A DNA stretch of 22,514 nucleotides from Clostridia bacterium (GTDB taxonomy: Bacteria; Bacillota; Clostridia; Saccharofermentanales; UBA5734): the NCBI GenBank assembly GCA_009929975.1, contig RZZF01000005.1, forward strand, positions 1-22,514, given 5' to 3'. The position numbers were made by a program, and so were the translations under genes. The notes below the pieces were generated by a model. That model was given only the letters and a program-made list of their open reading frames with translations, had not been told where the DNA came from and did not search any database. Below, in pieces: positions 14,257 to 22,514 of this stretch. Position 1 is the stretch's first letter. Each line of letters starts with the position of its first letter.

Positions 14257-15582
14257 TCAGGCCTGCGCGTTGATCCAGTCCGATGCGGCCCGGGCTTCAG
14301 CCAGAATCTTTTCCTCATCGAGCGTCATCAATTCCCGTTTTTTCATCAGCCAGCGGCCGGCTACCATGGTTGATTCAACACATGATCCTGTAGCACAGTA
14401 TACCAGAGCGGAAGCCGGTTGTCCGAGCGGCGTCAGTTCAGGCCGGTCCAGATCCACCACCTGCAGATCCGCCGCGGCGCCCGGTTCAATCCGTCCGCTC
14501 TGCGTGAAGCCAAGTCCCTTCATGCCATCCAGTGTCGCCATTCGCAGAATATCCGTCGCCGGCAGGGCAGCGGCATCCCGATGCAGTCCTTTCGCCGCCA
14601 GAGCCGCCAGGTGCATGTCACGGTACAGATCCAGTGTATTGTTGCTCGCCGCGCCGTCGGTTCCCAGGCCGACACGGATTCCGGCATTGAGCAATGCCGG
14701 GACATCAGCAAATCCGCTGCCCAGCTTGAGATTGCTCGCCGGATTATGCACGCAGGTGACATCACGTTCGGCCAGAATCCGGCGGTCCGCGTCATCAAGA
14801 TGGACACAGTGTGCCGCCAGAGTCGGGGTACGGAAAAAACCATACTCGGCCAGCTGGGCCGGCGGCCGGCGCCCATGCAGGGCCAGACACTCATCGACTT
14901 CACGTGCTGTCTCTGAGACATGGACCTGAACCGGGCAGTTCAGGTCTGCGGCCAGTTCAGCCAGTTCCGGATACAGTTTCTGATCATAGAGATACACAGA
15001 ATGAACCAGCAGCGACGCCCGCAGCAGCTGGTCAGGAGCCTGTTCAGCCAGACGCAGCGCGTCCTGCATCAGCCGCGGCTGAACGATCGTCTCCCCGGCC
15101 GGGTTCGTCTCCTTGGCGTCACAACTGAAATTGAGCCTGAAGCCCGCTTCAACAGCGGCTTCGGCGATGGTTTCATGATAATAGTACATGTCAGCGGCCG
15201 CGCCGGTCCCGGATCGAATCATCTCCAGCAGGCCCAGCCGGGTTCCGGCGCGTACGACGGATTCATTGAGATGCGCTTCACGCGGGAAAATCACCTGAAA
15301 CAGCCAGTCATGCAGATTGCGGTCATCCGCCTGATTACGAAACAGCGTCATCGCGATGTGTCCATGCAGATTGGCCAGCGCCGGCAGCAGCAGTTTTCCC
15401 CGGCCGCTGTATACAGAATAAGGAACCCCGGTCAATGCCTGGCGAACCGCATCTTCCTGATCCCCCATCGCGACAATCCGGCCATCCCGGACCGCGACAG
15501 ACTGATCCGGCCGATCAAGCCATCGGCCGGATGGATCCGGTGTCAGGCAGCGGATCCGGCGAAAAAAGACGGCGTCATACAT
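14257..15582 (-). CDS. mtaD: S-adenosylhomocysteine / 5'-methylthioadenosine deaminase family amidohydrolase
   Basis: A 441-residue amidohydrolase (TIM barrel with one metal). Visible ligands: HxH in ANLHGH (about 73/75), VHVSET with His221 and Glu224, AAHCVHL with His258, and GTDGAASNN with Asp309. The SNLKLGSG and TDGAASNNTLD stretches are typical of the SAH/MTA deaminase group (Thermotoga TM0936 type), which convert SAH to S-inosylhomocysteine and MTA to methylthioinosine. Adjacent family members act on guanine, 8-oxoguanine or chlorinated triazines, so the substrate rests partly on context: a SAH-hydrolase-family gene lies just upstream, 23 nt away. AGGAGG is 5 nt before ATG 15582; the ATG at 15585 is only 2 nt from it and is less likely. 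It is the last gene of the yerC-secA operon. Confidence 0.87.
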   Translation of the reverse strand: MYDAVFFRRIRCLTPDPSGRWLDRPDQSVAVRDGRIVAMGDQEDAVRQALTGVPYSVYSGRGKLLLPALANLHGHIAMTLFRNQADDRNLHDWLFQVIFPREAHLNESVVRAGTRLGLLEMIRSGTGAAADMYYYHETIAEAAVEAGFRLNFSCDAKETNPAGETIVQPRLMQDALRLAEQAPDQLLRASLLVHSVYLYDQKLYPELAELAADLNCPVQVHVSETAREVDECLALHGRRPPAQLAEYGFFRTPTLAAHCVHLDDADRRILAERDVTCVHNPASNLKLGSGFADVPALLNAGIRVGLGTDGAASNNTLDLYRDMHLAALAAKGLHRDAAALPATDILRMATLDGMKGLGFTQSGRIEPGAAADLQVVDLDRPELTPLGQPASALVYCATGSCVESTMVAGRWLMKKRELMTLDEEKILAEARAASDWINAQA

Positions 15583-15605
15583 CATGGCCTCCTGTCAATT
15601 CGATC

Positions 15606-16871
15606 TTACAGATCCCAGTTATCAATATAGTCAGCCTGCTCCGGTGTCAGCTGGTCATAGCCCCGTCCAAGATGTTCAAGCAGACGGCGGGCAACCGCGT
15701 CATCAATATCAGATGGCAGCTGATAGACATCCGGTTTCAGCGAACGGCCGTGCTCGGCCAGGTACAGCACACTGAGAGCCTGCAGTGAAAAACTCATGTC
15801 CATGATTTCTGCAGGATGTCCATCACCGCCGGCCAGGTTGACCAGGCGGCCTTCCGCCAGAACATGAATCCGGCGCTGATCCGGCATCACATAGGCGGTA
15901 ATCCCATCCCGTACATTTTCTACGCTGTCCGCCAGGCTTTCAAGCTGATGCAGGTTGATCTCAACATCAAAATGTCCGGCATTGCAGAGAATGGCACCGT
16001 CGCGCAAGAATGGGAAAAACCGCTGATCGATCACATCGCAGCAGCCGGTCACGGTGACAAACAGATCACCCAGCGGGGCAGCTTCAGCCATCGGCAAAAC
16101 ATCATAACCTTCCATCAGGGCTTCACAGGCCTTGACGGGATCAATTTCCGTTACAATCACCCGGGCTCCCAGTCCACGGGCCCGCAGGGCGACTCCTTTA
16201 CCACACATGCCGAATCCGGCGACCACGACGGTCTTGCCGGCAACCAGCAGATTGGTCAGGCTCATGATCGCGGTCCAGACCGATTGGCCGGTTCCATAGC
16301 GGTTATCAAACAAATGCTTGCAGCGCGCGTCATTGACCGCGATGACCGGATAACGCAGACGGTCTGACTGCGCCAGAATCTGCAGGCGGTGCACACCTGT
16401 GGTGGTTTCCTCACTCCCGCCGATCAGCCGGCTGGCCAGTTCCGGCAGCTCCGTATGCATGATCTGGGCGAAATCGCCGCCGTCATCAACGACCAGATCA
16501 GGTTCAAATGAAAGAGCCTGCCGCAGATGCCGCCAGTAGGTCTCCTGGTCCGCGCCGTGAACACAGTAGACATGGAGGCCGTCAGCCGCCAGCGCGGCCG
16601 CGACATCATCCTGTGTCGAAAGAGGATTACAGCCGGTCAGAGCGACATCGGCACCGGCTTCAGCCAGCGCTTTCGCCAGACAGGCGGTTTTCGCCTCAAC
16701 ATGGACACTGATGGCGACCTTGAGACCGCGCAGCGGCTGGTCGCGTTTCATATCAGCCGTGATCCGGCGCAGCACCGGCATATGCTCCCAGGCCCAGGCG
16801 ATTTTGCGCCGTCCTGACGGTGCCAGTCCGATATCACGCACATCATACGTTGACGTGTTTTTGTCAGTCAT
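15606..16871 (-). CDS. ahcY: S-adenosylhomocysteine hydrolase family protein (short type)
   Basis: A 421-residue NAD-dependent hydrolase that cleaves SAH reversibly to homocysteine and adenosine, or possibly the inosyl analogue. Catalytic residues fall almost at the human positions: His57, Glu155, Lys185, Asp189-Asn190 (KHLFDN), His300 (NAGHFDVE) and His352 (GDGHPAEIMDMSFSLQ). The NAD loop GFGMCGKG is at 219-226. It ends at QADYIDNWDL and lacks the longer C-terminal Lys/Tyr tail of the eukaryotic-type enzyme, like the Thermotoga and archaeal short form. The purine-pocket motif is HVEAKTA, with Lys61 where classical enzymes have Glu in H-x-T-x-E-T-A. I chose ATG 16871, with GGGGTGA about 5 nt upstream, over the in-frame GTG 16880. 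It overlaps the pnp stop by 8 nt. Confidence 0.92.
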   Translation of the reverse strand: MTDKNTSTYDVRDIGLAPSGRRKIAWAWEHMPVLRRITADMKRDQPLRGLKVAISVHVEAKTACLAKALAEAGADVALTGCNPLSTQDDVAAALAADGLHVYCVHGADQETYWRHLRQALSFEPDLVVDDGGDFAQIMHTELPELASRLIGGSEETTTGVHRLQILAQSDRLRYPVIAVNDARCKHLFDNRYGTGQSVWTAIMSLTNLLVAGKTVVVAGFGMCGKGVALRARGLGARVIVTEIDPVKACEALMEGYDVLPMAEAAPLGDLFVTVTGCCDVIDQRFFPFLRDGAILCNAGHFDVEINLHQLESLADSVENVRDGITAYVMPDQRRIHVLAEGRLVNLAGGDGHPAEIMDMSFSLQALSVLYLAEHGRSLKPDVYQLPSDIDDAVARRLLEHLGRGYDQLTPEQADYIDNWDL

Positions 16872-17715
16872 TGGATTCACCCCAACTTTCGATCATCGCT
16901 GACAGAAGCCGGATGGTCCGGTTCGCGACCCGCTGGCCGACCTCCATGACTTCCTGATGGTTGAGTGGCTGATCGAGCATTCCAGCCGCCATATTGCTGA
17001 TACAGGAGATCGCCACAACCCGCTGTCCGCCATGCCGGGCGACAATCGCTTCCGGTACGGTTGACATGCCGACCGCGTCCGCTCCGAGCAGGCGCAGAGC
17101 CCTGATCTCCGCCGGTGTTTCATATTGCGGGCCGCGGCTGTAGGCATAGACACCTTCGCGCAGCGGCAGGCCCAGCCGGGCGGCTGACTCGATCGCGATC
17201 CGGCGCAGAGCACGGTCATAGACCTGAGTCTGATCAATGAACCGTTCGCCGAACAGATCCAGATTCGGGCCACGCAGCGGCGACTCGCTGAAAAAACCGA
17301 GATGGTCGCTCAGCAACATCAGATCACCCGGGGCCATATCCGGATCAAGTCCGCCCGCTGCATTGGTCAGAATGACCGTGGTGACACCCAGCCGCTGCAG
17401 CACACGCATCGGACGGACGACCGCCGGCAGGTCATGACCTTCATAATAATGGAAGCGCCCCTGCATCACGACCACCGGGACCTCGTCCCAGTCGCCGATC
17501 ACCAGCCGCCCGTGATGGCCAGCGACCGTCGCCGCGGCAAATCCGGGAATATCGCTGTAATCAACGGAAACCGCACGGCTGACGGCATCAGCCATCGCGC
17601 CGAGACCGGATCCGAGTACGATCGCCAGACGCGGCTGGCGGGTCCAGTACGGTCTCAGATAGTCGGCGGCGCTGTCAATCAGCCGCAGTTCAGTTTCCTG
17701 GCTCCATAATGACAT
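16864..17715 (-). CDS. Purine nucleoside phosphorylase, trimeric class I type
   Basis: A 283-residue PNP that splits purine nucleosides with phosphate into base and ribose 1-phosphate. Motifs: phosphate loop VLGSGLG (33-39), HHGR at 67-70, RFHYYEGHD (87-95), NAAGGLDPDMAPGDLMLLSDHL (118-139), GPQYETPAEIR (195-205), VGMSTVPE (215-222) and CISNMAAG (238-245). Glu199, Met217 and Asn241 match human Glu201, Met219 and Asn243, the residues that set preference for 6-oxopurines (inosine, guanosine) over adenosine. ATG 17715 has AGAGGTGA 5 nt upstream; the longer frame to 17985 only shadows secA. It starts 4 nt after the secA stop and overlaps the ahcY start by 8 nt, so it is translated with both. Confidence 0.93.
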   Translation of the reverse strand: MSLWSQETELRLIDSAADYLRPYWTRQPRLAIVLGSGLGAMADAVSRAVSVDYSDIPGFAAATVAGHHGRLVIGDWDEVPVVVMQGRFHYYEGHDLPAVVRPMRVLQRLGVTTVILTNAAGGLDPDMAPGDLMLLSDHLGFFSESPLRGPNLDLFGERFIDQTQVYDRALRRIAIESAARLGLPLREGVYAYSRGPQYETPAEIRALRLLGADAVGMSTVPEAIVARHGGQRVVAISCISNMAAGMLDQPLNHQEVMEVGQRVANRTIRLLSAMIESWGESND

Positions 17716-17719
17716 ACAC

Positions 17720-20548
17720 TCACCTCTCATCTTTACCATGGCAATTCTTATATTTCCTACCGCTGCCGCAGGGGCAGGGATCATTTCGGCCGACCTTGCC
17801 GGCATCACGACGGACCGGTTCACGTACCGGAGACTGGGCAGGCGCGGGTGCGGACGCGTTCGGTACACCTGCCCCAGTCCCGCCGATCGCCGGCGCGGTG
17901 TCCGCTGGACTGTGTCCATGGCCCTCACTGAGATCATGAGCCACACTGCGGCGGCGCAGAGCTTCTTCTGTATTGAAGCGGGCACGCATCATCAATCTGA
18001 CCGCGTCTTCCTGAATCGCGGCAGTCATCGCCTCAAACATGGTGAAGCCTTCTTTTTTATATTCGACGACCGGATCGTGCTGGGCATAGCCGCGCATTCC
18101 GATACTGTCGCGCAGATCGTCCATCATATCGATGTGGTCCATCCACTTGCTGTCGACGGTGCGCAGCAGCACCACACGCTCCGCCTCACGCATCGTCTCC
18201 GGCGAACCGATCTCCTCCTGGCGCTGTTCAAAGCGTGCCAGCGCGTCAGTGGTCAGCGCGTCAGTCAGTGCTTCAGCATCCAGTGTGTCGGACGCCGCGT
18301 CTTTCAGACGCTGCAGTGACGACAGCGGGCCGAAGATATCCTCAACCCTCGCTTTGATCGCCGCGATATCCCAGTCTGATGACTCCGGCAGATCAGCGCA
18401 GAAATCCAACATGATTTCACGCATCAGCTGGCTGATCATCTTGCGGTAGGTATCGTGCATGTCTTCGCCCTGCAGAACCTGCCGGCGCTGGCGGTAGATC
18501 AGCTCACGCTGCTGATTCATCACATCGTCATATTCCAGCACATGTTTGCGGATGCCGAAGTTGCGGCCTTCAACACGTTTCTGGGCCGTCTCGATCGCGT
18601 TGGACAGCAGCTTATGTTCAATTTCCATGTCTTCTTCAACACCGAGCGCCGCGAAGACCCGCGTCATGCGTTCACCATTGAACAGTCGCATCAGATCATC
18701 TTCAAGTGACAAGTAGAACTTGCTGCAGCCCGGGTCGCCCTGGCGGCCGGCACGTCCACGCAGCTGGTTGTCAATCCGGCGTGACTCATGGCGTTCCGTG
18801 CCGAGAATATACAGCCCGCCGGCTTCAATCACCCGGCTGCGCTCTTCGGCGGTTTCTTCCTGGAAACGGGTTTTCAGCGAACGGAATAATTCACGTACCT
18901 TGAGAATAACCGGATCATCCGTCGCGTGGAATGTCATTGAGGCTTCAATCAAATCCTCGTCATAACCCTGCTGGCGCATTTCCTGTTTCGCGAGAAATTC
19001 AGGATTACCGCCCAGCAGGATATCGGTTCCCCGCCCAGCCATATTGGTCGCGATGGTGACCGCGCCGAAACGTCCGGCCTGGGCCACGATTTCCGCCTCA
19101 CGCTCATGGTGCTTGGCGTTGAGCACGTGATGGGGAATACCGTTCTGGCGGAACAGCCGTGACAGCAGCTCCGACTTCTCAACCGAAACCGTACCGATCA
19201 GCATCGGTTGTCCGGTGGCATGAACGGCCTTGACTTCACGCAGCAGCGCCTTGTACTTGCCGGCCTGTGTCTTGTAGACCGAGTCCGGCTGGTCATCCCG
19301 GATCATCGGCATGTTAGTCGGGATGCAGACGACATCGAGATTGTAGATGGAGCGGAACTCATTCTCCTCGGTTTGCGCTGTACCGGTCATGCCGGACAGT
19401 TTGCGGTACATCCGGAAATAATTCTGGAACGTGATCGTGGCCAGCGTTTTATTTTCCCGCTCAACCTTGACCCCTTCCTTGGCTTCAATCGCCTGGTGCA
19501 GACCGTTGCTGTAACGCCGTCCCTGCATCAGCCGGCCGGTAAACTCATCGACGATGACCACCTCGCCATCCCGGATGACATAGTTGTCATCCCGGTGCAT
19601 GGTGCCATGCGCTTTCAACGCGTTATTGATGTGATGATTGATCTGGTAGTTTTCCTGGTCTGTCAGATTATCCAGGCCGAAGAATTGTTCAGCCTTGCGG
19701 ATGCCACTGGTTGTCAGAACCGCGGTTTTCGCCTTTTCATCGACAATGTAGTCCGCGTCCTGCTTGATCTCGTCCAGGTCCTGCTTGTCATCCATTTCGG
19801 TGACAACGATCGCCTTGAGGCGGCGAACAAGCCGGTCCGCCTGGTCATAGAGTTCTGAGGATTCCTCACCGCGCCCTGAGATAATCAGCGGCGTTCTCGC
19901 CTCATCAATCAAAATACTGTCGACTTCATCAATGATCGCGAAATGAAGCGGACGCTGTACCATCTGTTCCTTGTAGATCACCATATTATCGCGCAGATAA
20001 TCAAAGCCGAACTCATTGTTCGTGCCGTAAGTGACATCCGCGGCATAGGCGGCCCGGCGCTGGTCATTATTGATGCCGTGAACGATCAGGCCGACGGTCA
20101 GTCCGAGATAGCGGTACACCTGGCCCATCCATTCACTGTGGAAGCGGGCCAGATAGTCATTGACCGTAACCAGGTGGACGCCTTTCCCTTCCAGCGCGTT
20201 CAGATAGATCGGCAAAGTGGCGACGAGGGTCTTGCCCTCACCGGTTTTCATCTCGGCGATCCGGCCCTGATGCAGGACAATACCGCCGATCAGCTGAACC
20301 CGGAAATGGACGATGCCGAGTACCCGTCGCGACGCTTCGCGAACGGCGGCAAATGCGTCAGGCAGAATATCATCCAGTGTTTCGCCCTGGTCGAGCCGGG
20401 TACGCAGCCGTCCGGTGACGGCTCGCAGATCCTGCTCACTCATGGCCTTGTAGTGAGTTTCCAATGCTTCTGTCTGGTCAACCAATCCGATCAGCCGCTT
20501 GATTTCCCGGTCGGAGTGGGTACCGAAAAGCTTATCAATGATTTTCAT
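17720..20548 (-). CDS. secA: Preprotein translocase ATPase SecA
   Basis: A 942-residue motor that drives secreted proteins through SecYEG. Walker A MKTGEGKT ends at 107, the [19 protein letters not shown] box starts at 207, the preprotein-binding region follows, and the second helicase half carries [10 protein letters not shown] and [12 protein letters not shown]. The extreme C-terminus has the zinc SEC-C motif [17 protein letters not shown] (Cys925, Cys927, Cys936, His937), preceded by a Pro/Ala-rich linker. ATG 20548 overlaps the yerC stop by 14 nt; a GGA-containing site lies about 11 nt upstream, so translation probably depends on coupling to yerC. It is complete and of normal length, and looks like the only secA here, not an accessory SecA2. 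Confidence 0.98.
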   Translation of the reverse strand: MKIIDKLFGTHSDREIKRLIGLVDQTEALETHYKAMSEQDLRAVTGRLRTRLDQGETLDDILPDAFAAVREASRRVLGIVHFRVQLIGGIVLHQGRIAEMKTGEGKTLVATLPIYLNALEGKGVHLVTVNDYLARFHSEWMGQVYRYLGLTVGLIVHGINNDQRRAAYAADVTYGTNNEFGFDYLRDNMVIYKEQMVQRPLHFAIIDEVDSILIDEARTPLIISGRGEESSELYDQADRLVRRLKAIVVTEMDDKQDLDEIKQDADYIVDEKAKTAVLTTSGIRKAEQFFGLDNLTDQENYQINHHINNALKAHGTMHRDDNYVIRDGEVVIVDEFTGRLMQGRRYSNGLHQAIEAKEGVKVERENKTLATITFQNYFRMYRKLSGMTGTAQTEENEFRSIYNLDVVCIPTNMPMIRDDQPDSVYKTQAGKYKALLREVKAVHATGQPMLIGTVSVEKSELLSRLFRQNGIPHHVLNAKHHEREAEIVAQAGRFGAVTIATNMAGRGTDILLGGNPEFLAKQEMRQQGYDEDLIEASMTFHATDDPVILKVRELFRSLKTRFQEETAEERSRVIEAGGLYILGTERHESRRIDNQLRGRAGRQGDPGCSKFYLSLEDDLMRLFNGERMTRVFAALGVEEDMEIEHKLLSNAIETAQKRVEGRNFGIRKHVLEYDDVMNQQRELIYRQRRQVLQGEDMHDTYRKMISQLMREIMLDFCADLPESSDWDIAAIKARVEDIFGPLSSLQRLKDAASDTLDAEALTDALTTDALARFEQRQEEIGSPETMREAERVVLLRTVDSKWMDHIDMMDDLRDSIGMRGYAQHDPVVEYKKEGFTMFEAMTAAIQEDAVRLMMRARFNTEEALRRRSVAHDLSEGHGHSPADTAPAIGGTGAGVPNASAPAPAQSPVREPVRRDAGKVGRNDPCPCGSGRKYKNCHGKDER

Positions 20549-20882
20549 TCGTCAGGGGATCCTTTCCAGTATGTCCGGCAAGTTGGATATGACCGCCGCT
20601 TTGCAGCCGTTCCAGAGCCAGTTTATAGCCGTCCGCGCCATATTCCAGAGAGCGGTTGACCCGGCTGATTGTCGCGGTGCTGACACCGGTTGTCTGACAG
20701 ATATCCGTATACGTCGAGCCCTGGCGCAGCATGATCGCCACATGCAGGCGCTGCGCCATGGATTTCAGTTCCGCGACGGTGCATAAATCTTCAAAAAAAG
20801 CATAGGCTTCATCAACTGACCGCAACGACAGGATCGCCTCAAACAGGCGATCGGTTGCTTCATCCTTCAGTTTTTGATTCAT
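20535..20882 (-). CDS. yerC: YerC/YecD-family TrpR-related DNA-binding protein
   Basis: A 115-residue all-helical protein. The TrpR-like helix-turn-helix reads [20 protein letters not shown], then [20 protein letters not shown], then [11 protein letters not shown], which is diagnostic of the YerC/YecD family in Bacillota. Its regulon is poorly known, and it lacks a proven link to tryptophan. ATG 20882 has GAGGTGAG 5 nt upstream. The C-terminal tail (from about residue 90) overlaps the start of secA by 14 nt. Elsewhere yerC often sits near yerB/pcrA; here it is first in the operon with secA and the nucleoside genes, so it may regulate that operon. That is inference. Confidence 0.9.
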   Translation of the reverse strand: MNQKLKDEATDRLFEAILSLRSVDEAYAFFEDLCTVAELKSMAQRLHVAIMLRQGSTYTDICQTTGVSTATISRVNRSLEYGADGYKLALERLQSGGHIQLAGHTGKDPLTNENH

Positions 20883-20946
20883 AGCTCACCTCGTATCAGG
20901 ATATTGGGGCATCAACGGATCAGACAGCCGTGCTATCAATGTTAAA

Positions 20947-20975
20947 ATGATACCTTATGACCCCGTAAGATACAA
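20947..20975 (-). promoter_or_regulatory. Possible promoter of the yerC-secA operon
   Basis: On the minus strand TTGTAT (20975-20970), a 17-nt spacer and TATCAT (20952-20947). The -10 matches five of six consensus bases, the -35 three of six. It lies in the 101-nt gap after the pseudopilin gene, leaving a leader of about 60 nt. No terminator is visible for the pseudopilin gene in this gap. Confidence 0.4.
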
Positions 20976-20983
20976 GCACAGGC

Positions 20984-22000
20984 TCAGTCGGCAAAACCCC
21001 CGTCATCAGTGTATCGCCGGCTTCGTCCATGCGTCCGGACGGTCAGGCTGACCCCGGCGGCGGCGGCCTCGCGGCTGAGGCTGTCGAGCATGGCGAGTGA
21101 TTCCCGCGGGCTGTTTTCCGGGATGATCAGCCATAGTGTCCGCTGCCGGATATCGGACGGGGCAATCGCGACGGACCGGCTGCCCCGTTCATAGACATGT
21201 CCCTGGAACCCGGCCAGCCGTTCGATCTGCCGGCGGATCTGACGCCGCAGAGCGTCCGGGACCTGATAAGTCGGTGCCGTCAGGTCGATGCTCTTGATCG
21301 AACAGGCCTCACCGCCCTGCCAGCGGGCGATGACCGGAAAATCATAGGGCAGATTGCCATGATACAATTGGCGCAGCTGCTGGCCGCGGCTGAAATTATC
21401 CAGCTCCCAGATACCGTCACGGTCCCGCTCGTCAACGGATGCCGGGCCATGTCCGGTCCACAGCGGGACATGAGCCATCACCTGGCGAGGCAGCGTCAGA
21501 CCAGGCAGCCGCAGTTCATAGTCCAGGCAGATCCACAGTTCACTTTGTCCGGCATCCAGATCGATAAACAGCCGCCGGGATCCAATCATATGCTGAAACG
21601 AGACCTGATACCGGGCCGACAGATCAAGCCACTGGTCGATCCGGCGAAAGAGCAGCGGCGACAGCAATACGGAAGATGCCAGATCGAGCGCTCCGTCCTC
21701 AAGCAGATCGTCCCATCCGGGAATCATCGTCAGCAAATCGGTCATCGCTTCCGCCGGTTCACCGGTATCCGCAGGTAGTTCCTGATCAGGATCAGCAGTC
21801 ATCCCACCGAAGGGGAGCCGGTCGGCCAGAGGAGCCAGAAGGGCCATCTCCGCCGCTGTATGGTCCAGAGCGACCTGCAGTTCAGTTTCCGCTGCCGGTG
21901 CCGCGATCAGGCCCAGCAGCAGGGCAAGAATCAGCATCAGGCCCGGCATGACCAGTGCGGCTTCGAGCGCGACACTCCCCTGTCGTGATGCCCGGATCAT
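20984..22000 (-). CDS. TadE-like pseudopilin of a Tad/Flp pilus locus
   Basis: A 338-residue protein. The N-terminus MIRASRQG followed by SVALEAALVMPGLMLILALL is a type IV prepilin signal: a short basic leader, cleavage after Gly8, Glu at +5 and a hydrophobic helix to about residue 35. This is the TadE/TadG pattern of minor pseudopilins. The remaining 300 residues would be outside the membrane and I recognise no further domain; TadE proteins are usually under 200 residues, so this is large. ATG 22000 overlaps the stop of the upstream gene as ATGA, so both are co-translated. AAGGGAAC stands 5 nt before the start. The upstream gene and this one suggest the end of a Tad secretion operon whose other genes are outside the window. 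Confidence 0.72.
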   Translation of the reverse strand: MIRASRQGSVALEAALVMPGLMLILALLLGLIAAPAAETELQVALDHTAAEMALLAPLADRLPFGGMTADPDQELPADTGEPAEAMTDLLTMIPGWDDLLEDGALDLASSVLLSPLLFRRIDQWLDLSARYQVSFQHMIGSRRLFIDLDAGQSELWICLDYELRLPGLTLPRQVMAHVPLWTGHGPASVDERDRDGIWELDNFSRGQQLRQLYHGNLPYDFPVIARWQGGEACSIKSIDLTAPTYQVPDALRRQIRRQIERLAGFQGHVYERGSRSVAIAPSDIRQRTLWLIIPENSPRESLAMLDSLSREAAAAGVSLTVRTHGRSRRYTDDGGFAD

Positions 22001-22514
22001 GGATAGTTCCCTTCCAGAGCCAGCCGCTGTCCCCGCCAGTCCGTTTCAATGCGCAGCCCGCAGAAAAACGGACCGGGCATCCAGGCAGACAACCGGCGGC
22101 CGGTCTGCTCAACCAGCCGCGGCCGCGGCTGGACCAGAAGGAAAAGCCTCAGATAGTCTTCATAGAATAAATCCGGGGTCCGGACCGCTTCGTCCGGCCA
22201 GATCGCCACCGCGTATCCCTTGCATAGCTTGCGGGTGTCTGTCCAGCCCTTTTGCAGCGACCGGCCGGCGACCACCAGCCAGGTCAGCATTTCCGGATCA
22301 ACCACGACCGACCCGGCCGATGCCGCCGCGATGGCTGCGCTCAGTGCCGTCGCGGTGCCGCGTATCGTGGCCATGGTCTCCTGATCCAGTAATTGGCAAA
22401 GCAGATGGAATAACGCGCGAACACTGGTGATCGCCGTCTTTGTCACCAGAATCGCCAGTTTCGGCTGATCAATTCCGGTCAGAATCTGTTCAGCTTCAGC
22501 CCGACGTTCAGACG
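21997..22514 (-). CDS. C-terminal part of a DUF5702-like Tad-locus protein (cut by right edge)
   Basis: The frame is open from the window edge through 171 codons to TGA at 21997. A GTG at 22446 is internal, since the frame continues upstream (SERRAEAEQILTGIDQPKLA). The visible part has a long helical stretch, an FYEDYLRLFLL motif and the ending RGQRLALEGNYP. YxDYLRxFLL resembles, from memory, the C-terminus of DUF5702 proteins, which follow or precede TadE-like genes in Clostridia; I hold this at moderate confidence. The alternative is a clostridial pilus-assembly protein with no assigned family. The stop overlaps the TadE-like start by 4 nt (ATGA). Confidence 0.6.
   Translation of the reverse strand, partial: SERRAEAEQILTGIDQPKLAILVTKTAITSVRALFHLLCQLLDQETMATIRGTATALSAAIAAASAGSVVVDPEMLTWLVVAGRSLQKGWTDTRKLCKGYAVAIWPDEAVRTPDLFYEDYLRLFLLVQPRPRLVEQTGRRLSAWMPGPFFCGLRIETDWRGQRLALEGNYP

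Noticed and set aside
16881..16902. GTG 16880 and longer readings as the start of the SAH hydrolase family gene
   Set aside because: The GTG itself forms part of the GGGGTGA ribosome site of ATG 16871, which gives residue numbering that matches the family.
17716..17985. 90-residue N-terminal extension of the nucleoside phosphorylase
   Set aside because: It overlaps the secA 3' end in another frame and is Arg-rich; ATG 17715 has a good ribosome site and a normal N-terminus.
19208..19858. Long plus-strand open frames opposite secA (for example 216 and 238 residues)
   Set aside because: SecA is unambiguous on the minus strand; long antisense frames are expected from its GC-rich codon use.
1..22514. 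CRISPR array, insertion sequence, phage or toxin-antitoxin module
   Set aside because: No regularly spaced direct repeats, transposase, terminal inverted repeats or small paired genes of that type were found on either strand.

Overview
The window is about 57% GC. Its gene content points to an anaerobic Bacillota (Firmicutes), most likely class Clostridia: YerC-type TrpR protein, energy-coupling-factor (ECF) transporter S component, a ~1,430-residue fused acyl-CoA dehydratase activase with a DUF2229 segment, short-type SAH hydrolase, small CopZ protein, and a Tad-type pilus locus at the right edge. This placement is an inference; no rRNA is present. Nearly all genes lie on the minus strand; only ychF, tcdA and a tRNA-Thr are on the plus strand. 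I saw no phage, IS or CRISPR.

Layout, left to right. 1-722 (-): amino-terminal part of a ComM/YifB-type ATPase, cut by the left edge just after its Walker A. 831-1922 (+): ychF. 7467-1912 (-): ECF S component, ECF sigma factor, zinc-finger membrane anti-sigma factor, DNA polymerase I and dephospho-CoA kinase, with overlapping or closely spaced ends, possibly one transcript. 7595-8374 (+): tcdA, divergent from the S component and overlapping convergently the 3' end of the giant activase gene (12581-8292, -). 13225-12692 (-): 2H phosphoesterase (2'-5' RNA ligase-like). 13639-13382 (-): small conserved protein of unknown function behind an AT-rich, repeat-bearing promoter region. 14043-13822 (-): CopZ-like metal-binding protein. 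14144-14218 (+): tRNA-Thr(CGU) with its own promoter and terminator.

20882-14257 (-) is a compact block: yerC, secA, purine nucleoside phosphorylase, SAH-hydrolase family protein, SAH/MTA deaminase family amidohydrolase. Neighbouring ends overlap or are 4-23 nt apart. The last three encode a recycling route for S-adenosylhomocysteine. The residues suggest a possible path through S-inosylhomocysteine and inosine rather than adenosine. 22514-20984 (-): the end of a Tad/Flp-type pilus locus, with the C-terminal part of a DUF5702-like protein and a large TadE-like pseudopilin.

The observations most worth following are the SAH salvage cluster and the Lys in its hydrolase's purine pocket, the activase that carries both halves of a normally dimeric iron-sulfur ATPase in one chain, and the coupling of an ECF sigma/anti-sigma pair to polA and coaE. 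No wholly new system is obvious; most of the window is housekeeping.
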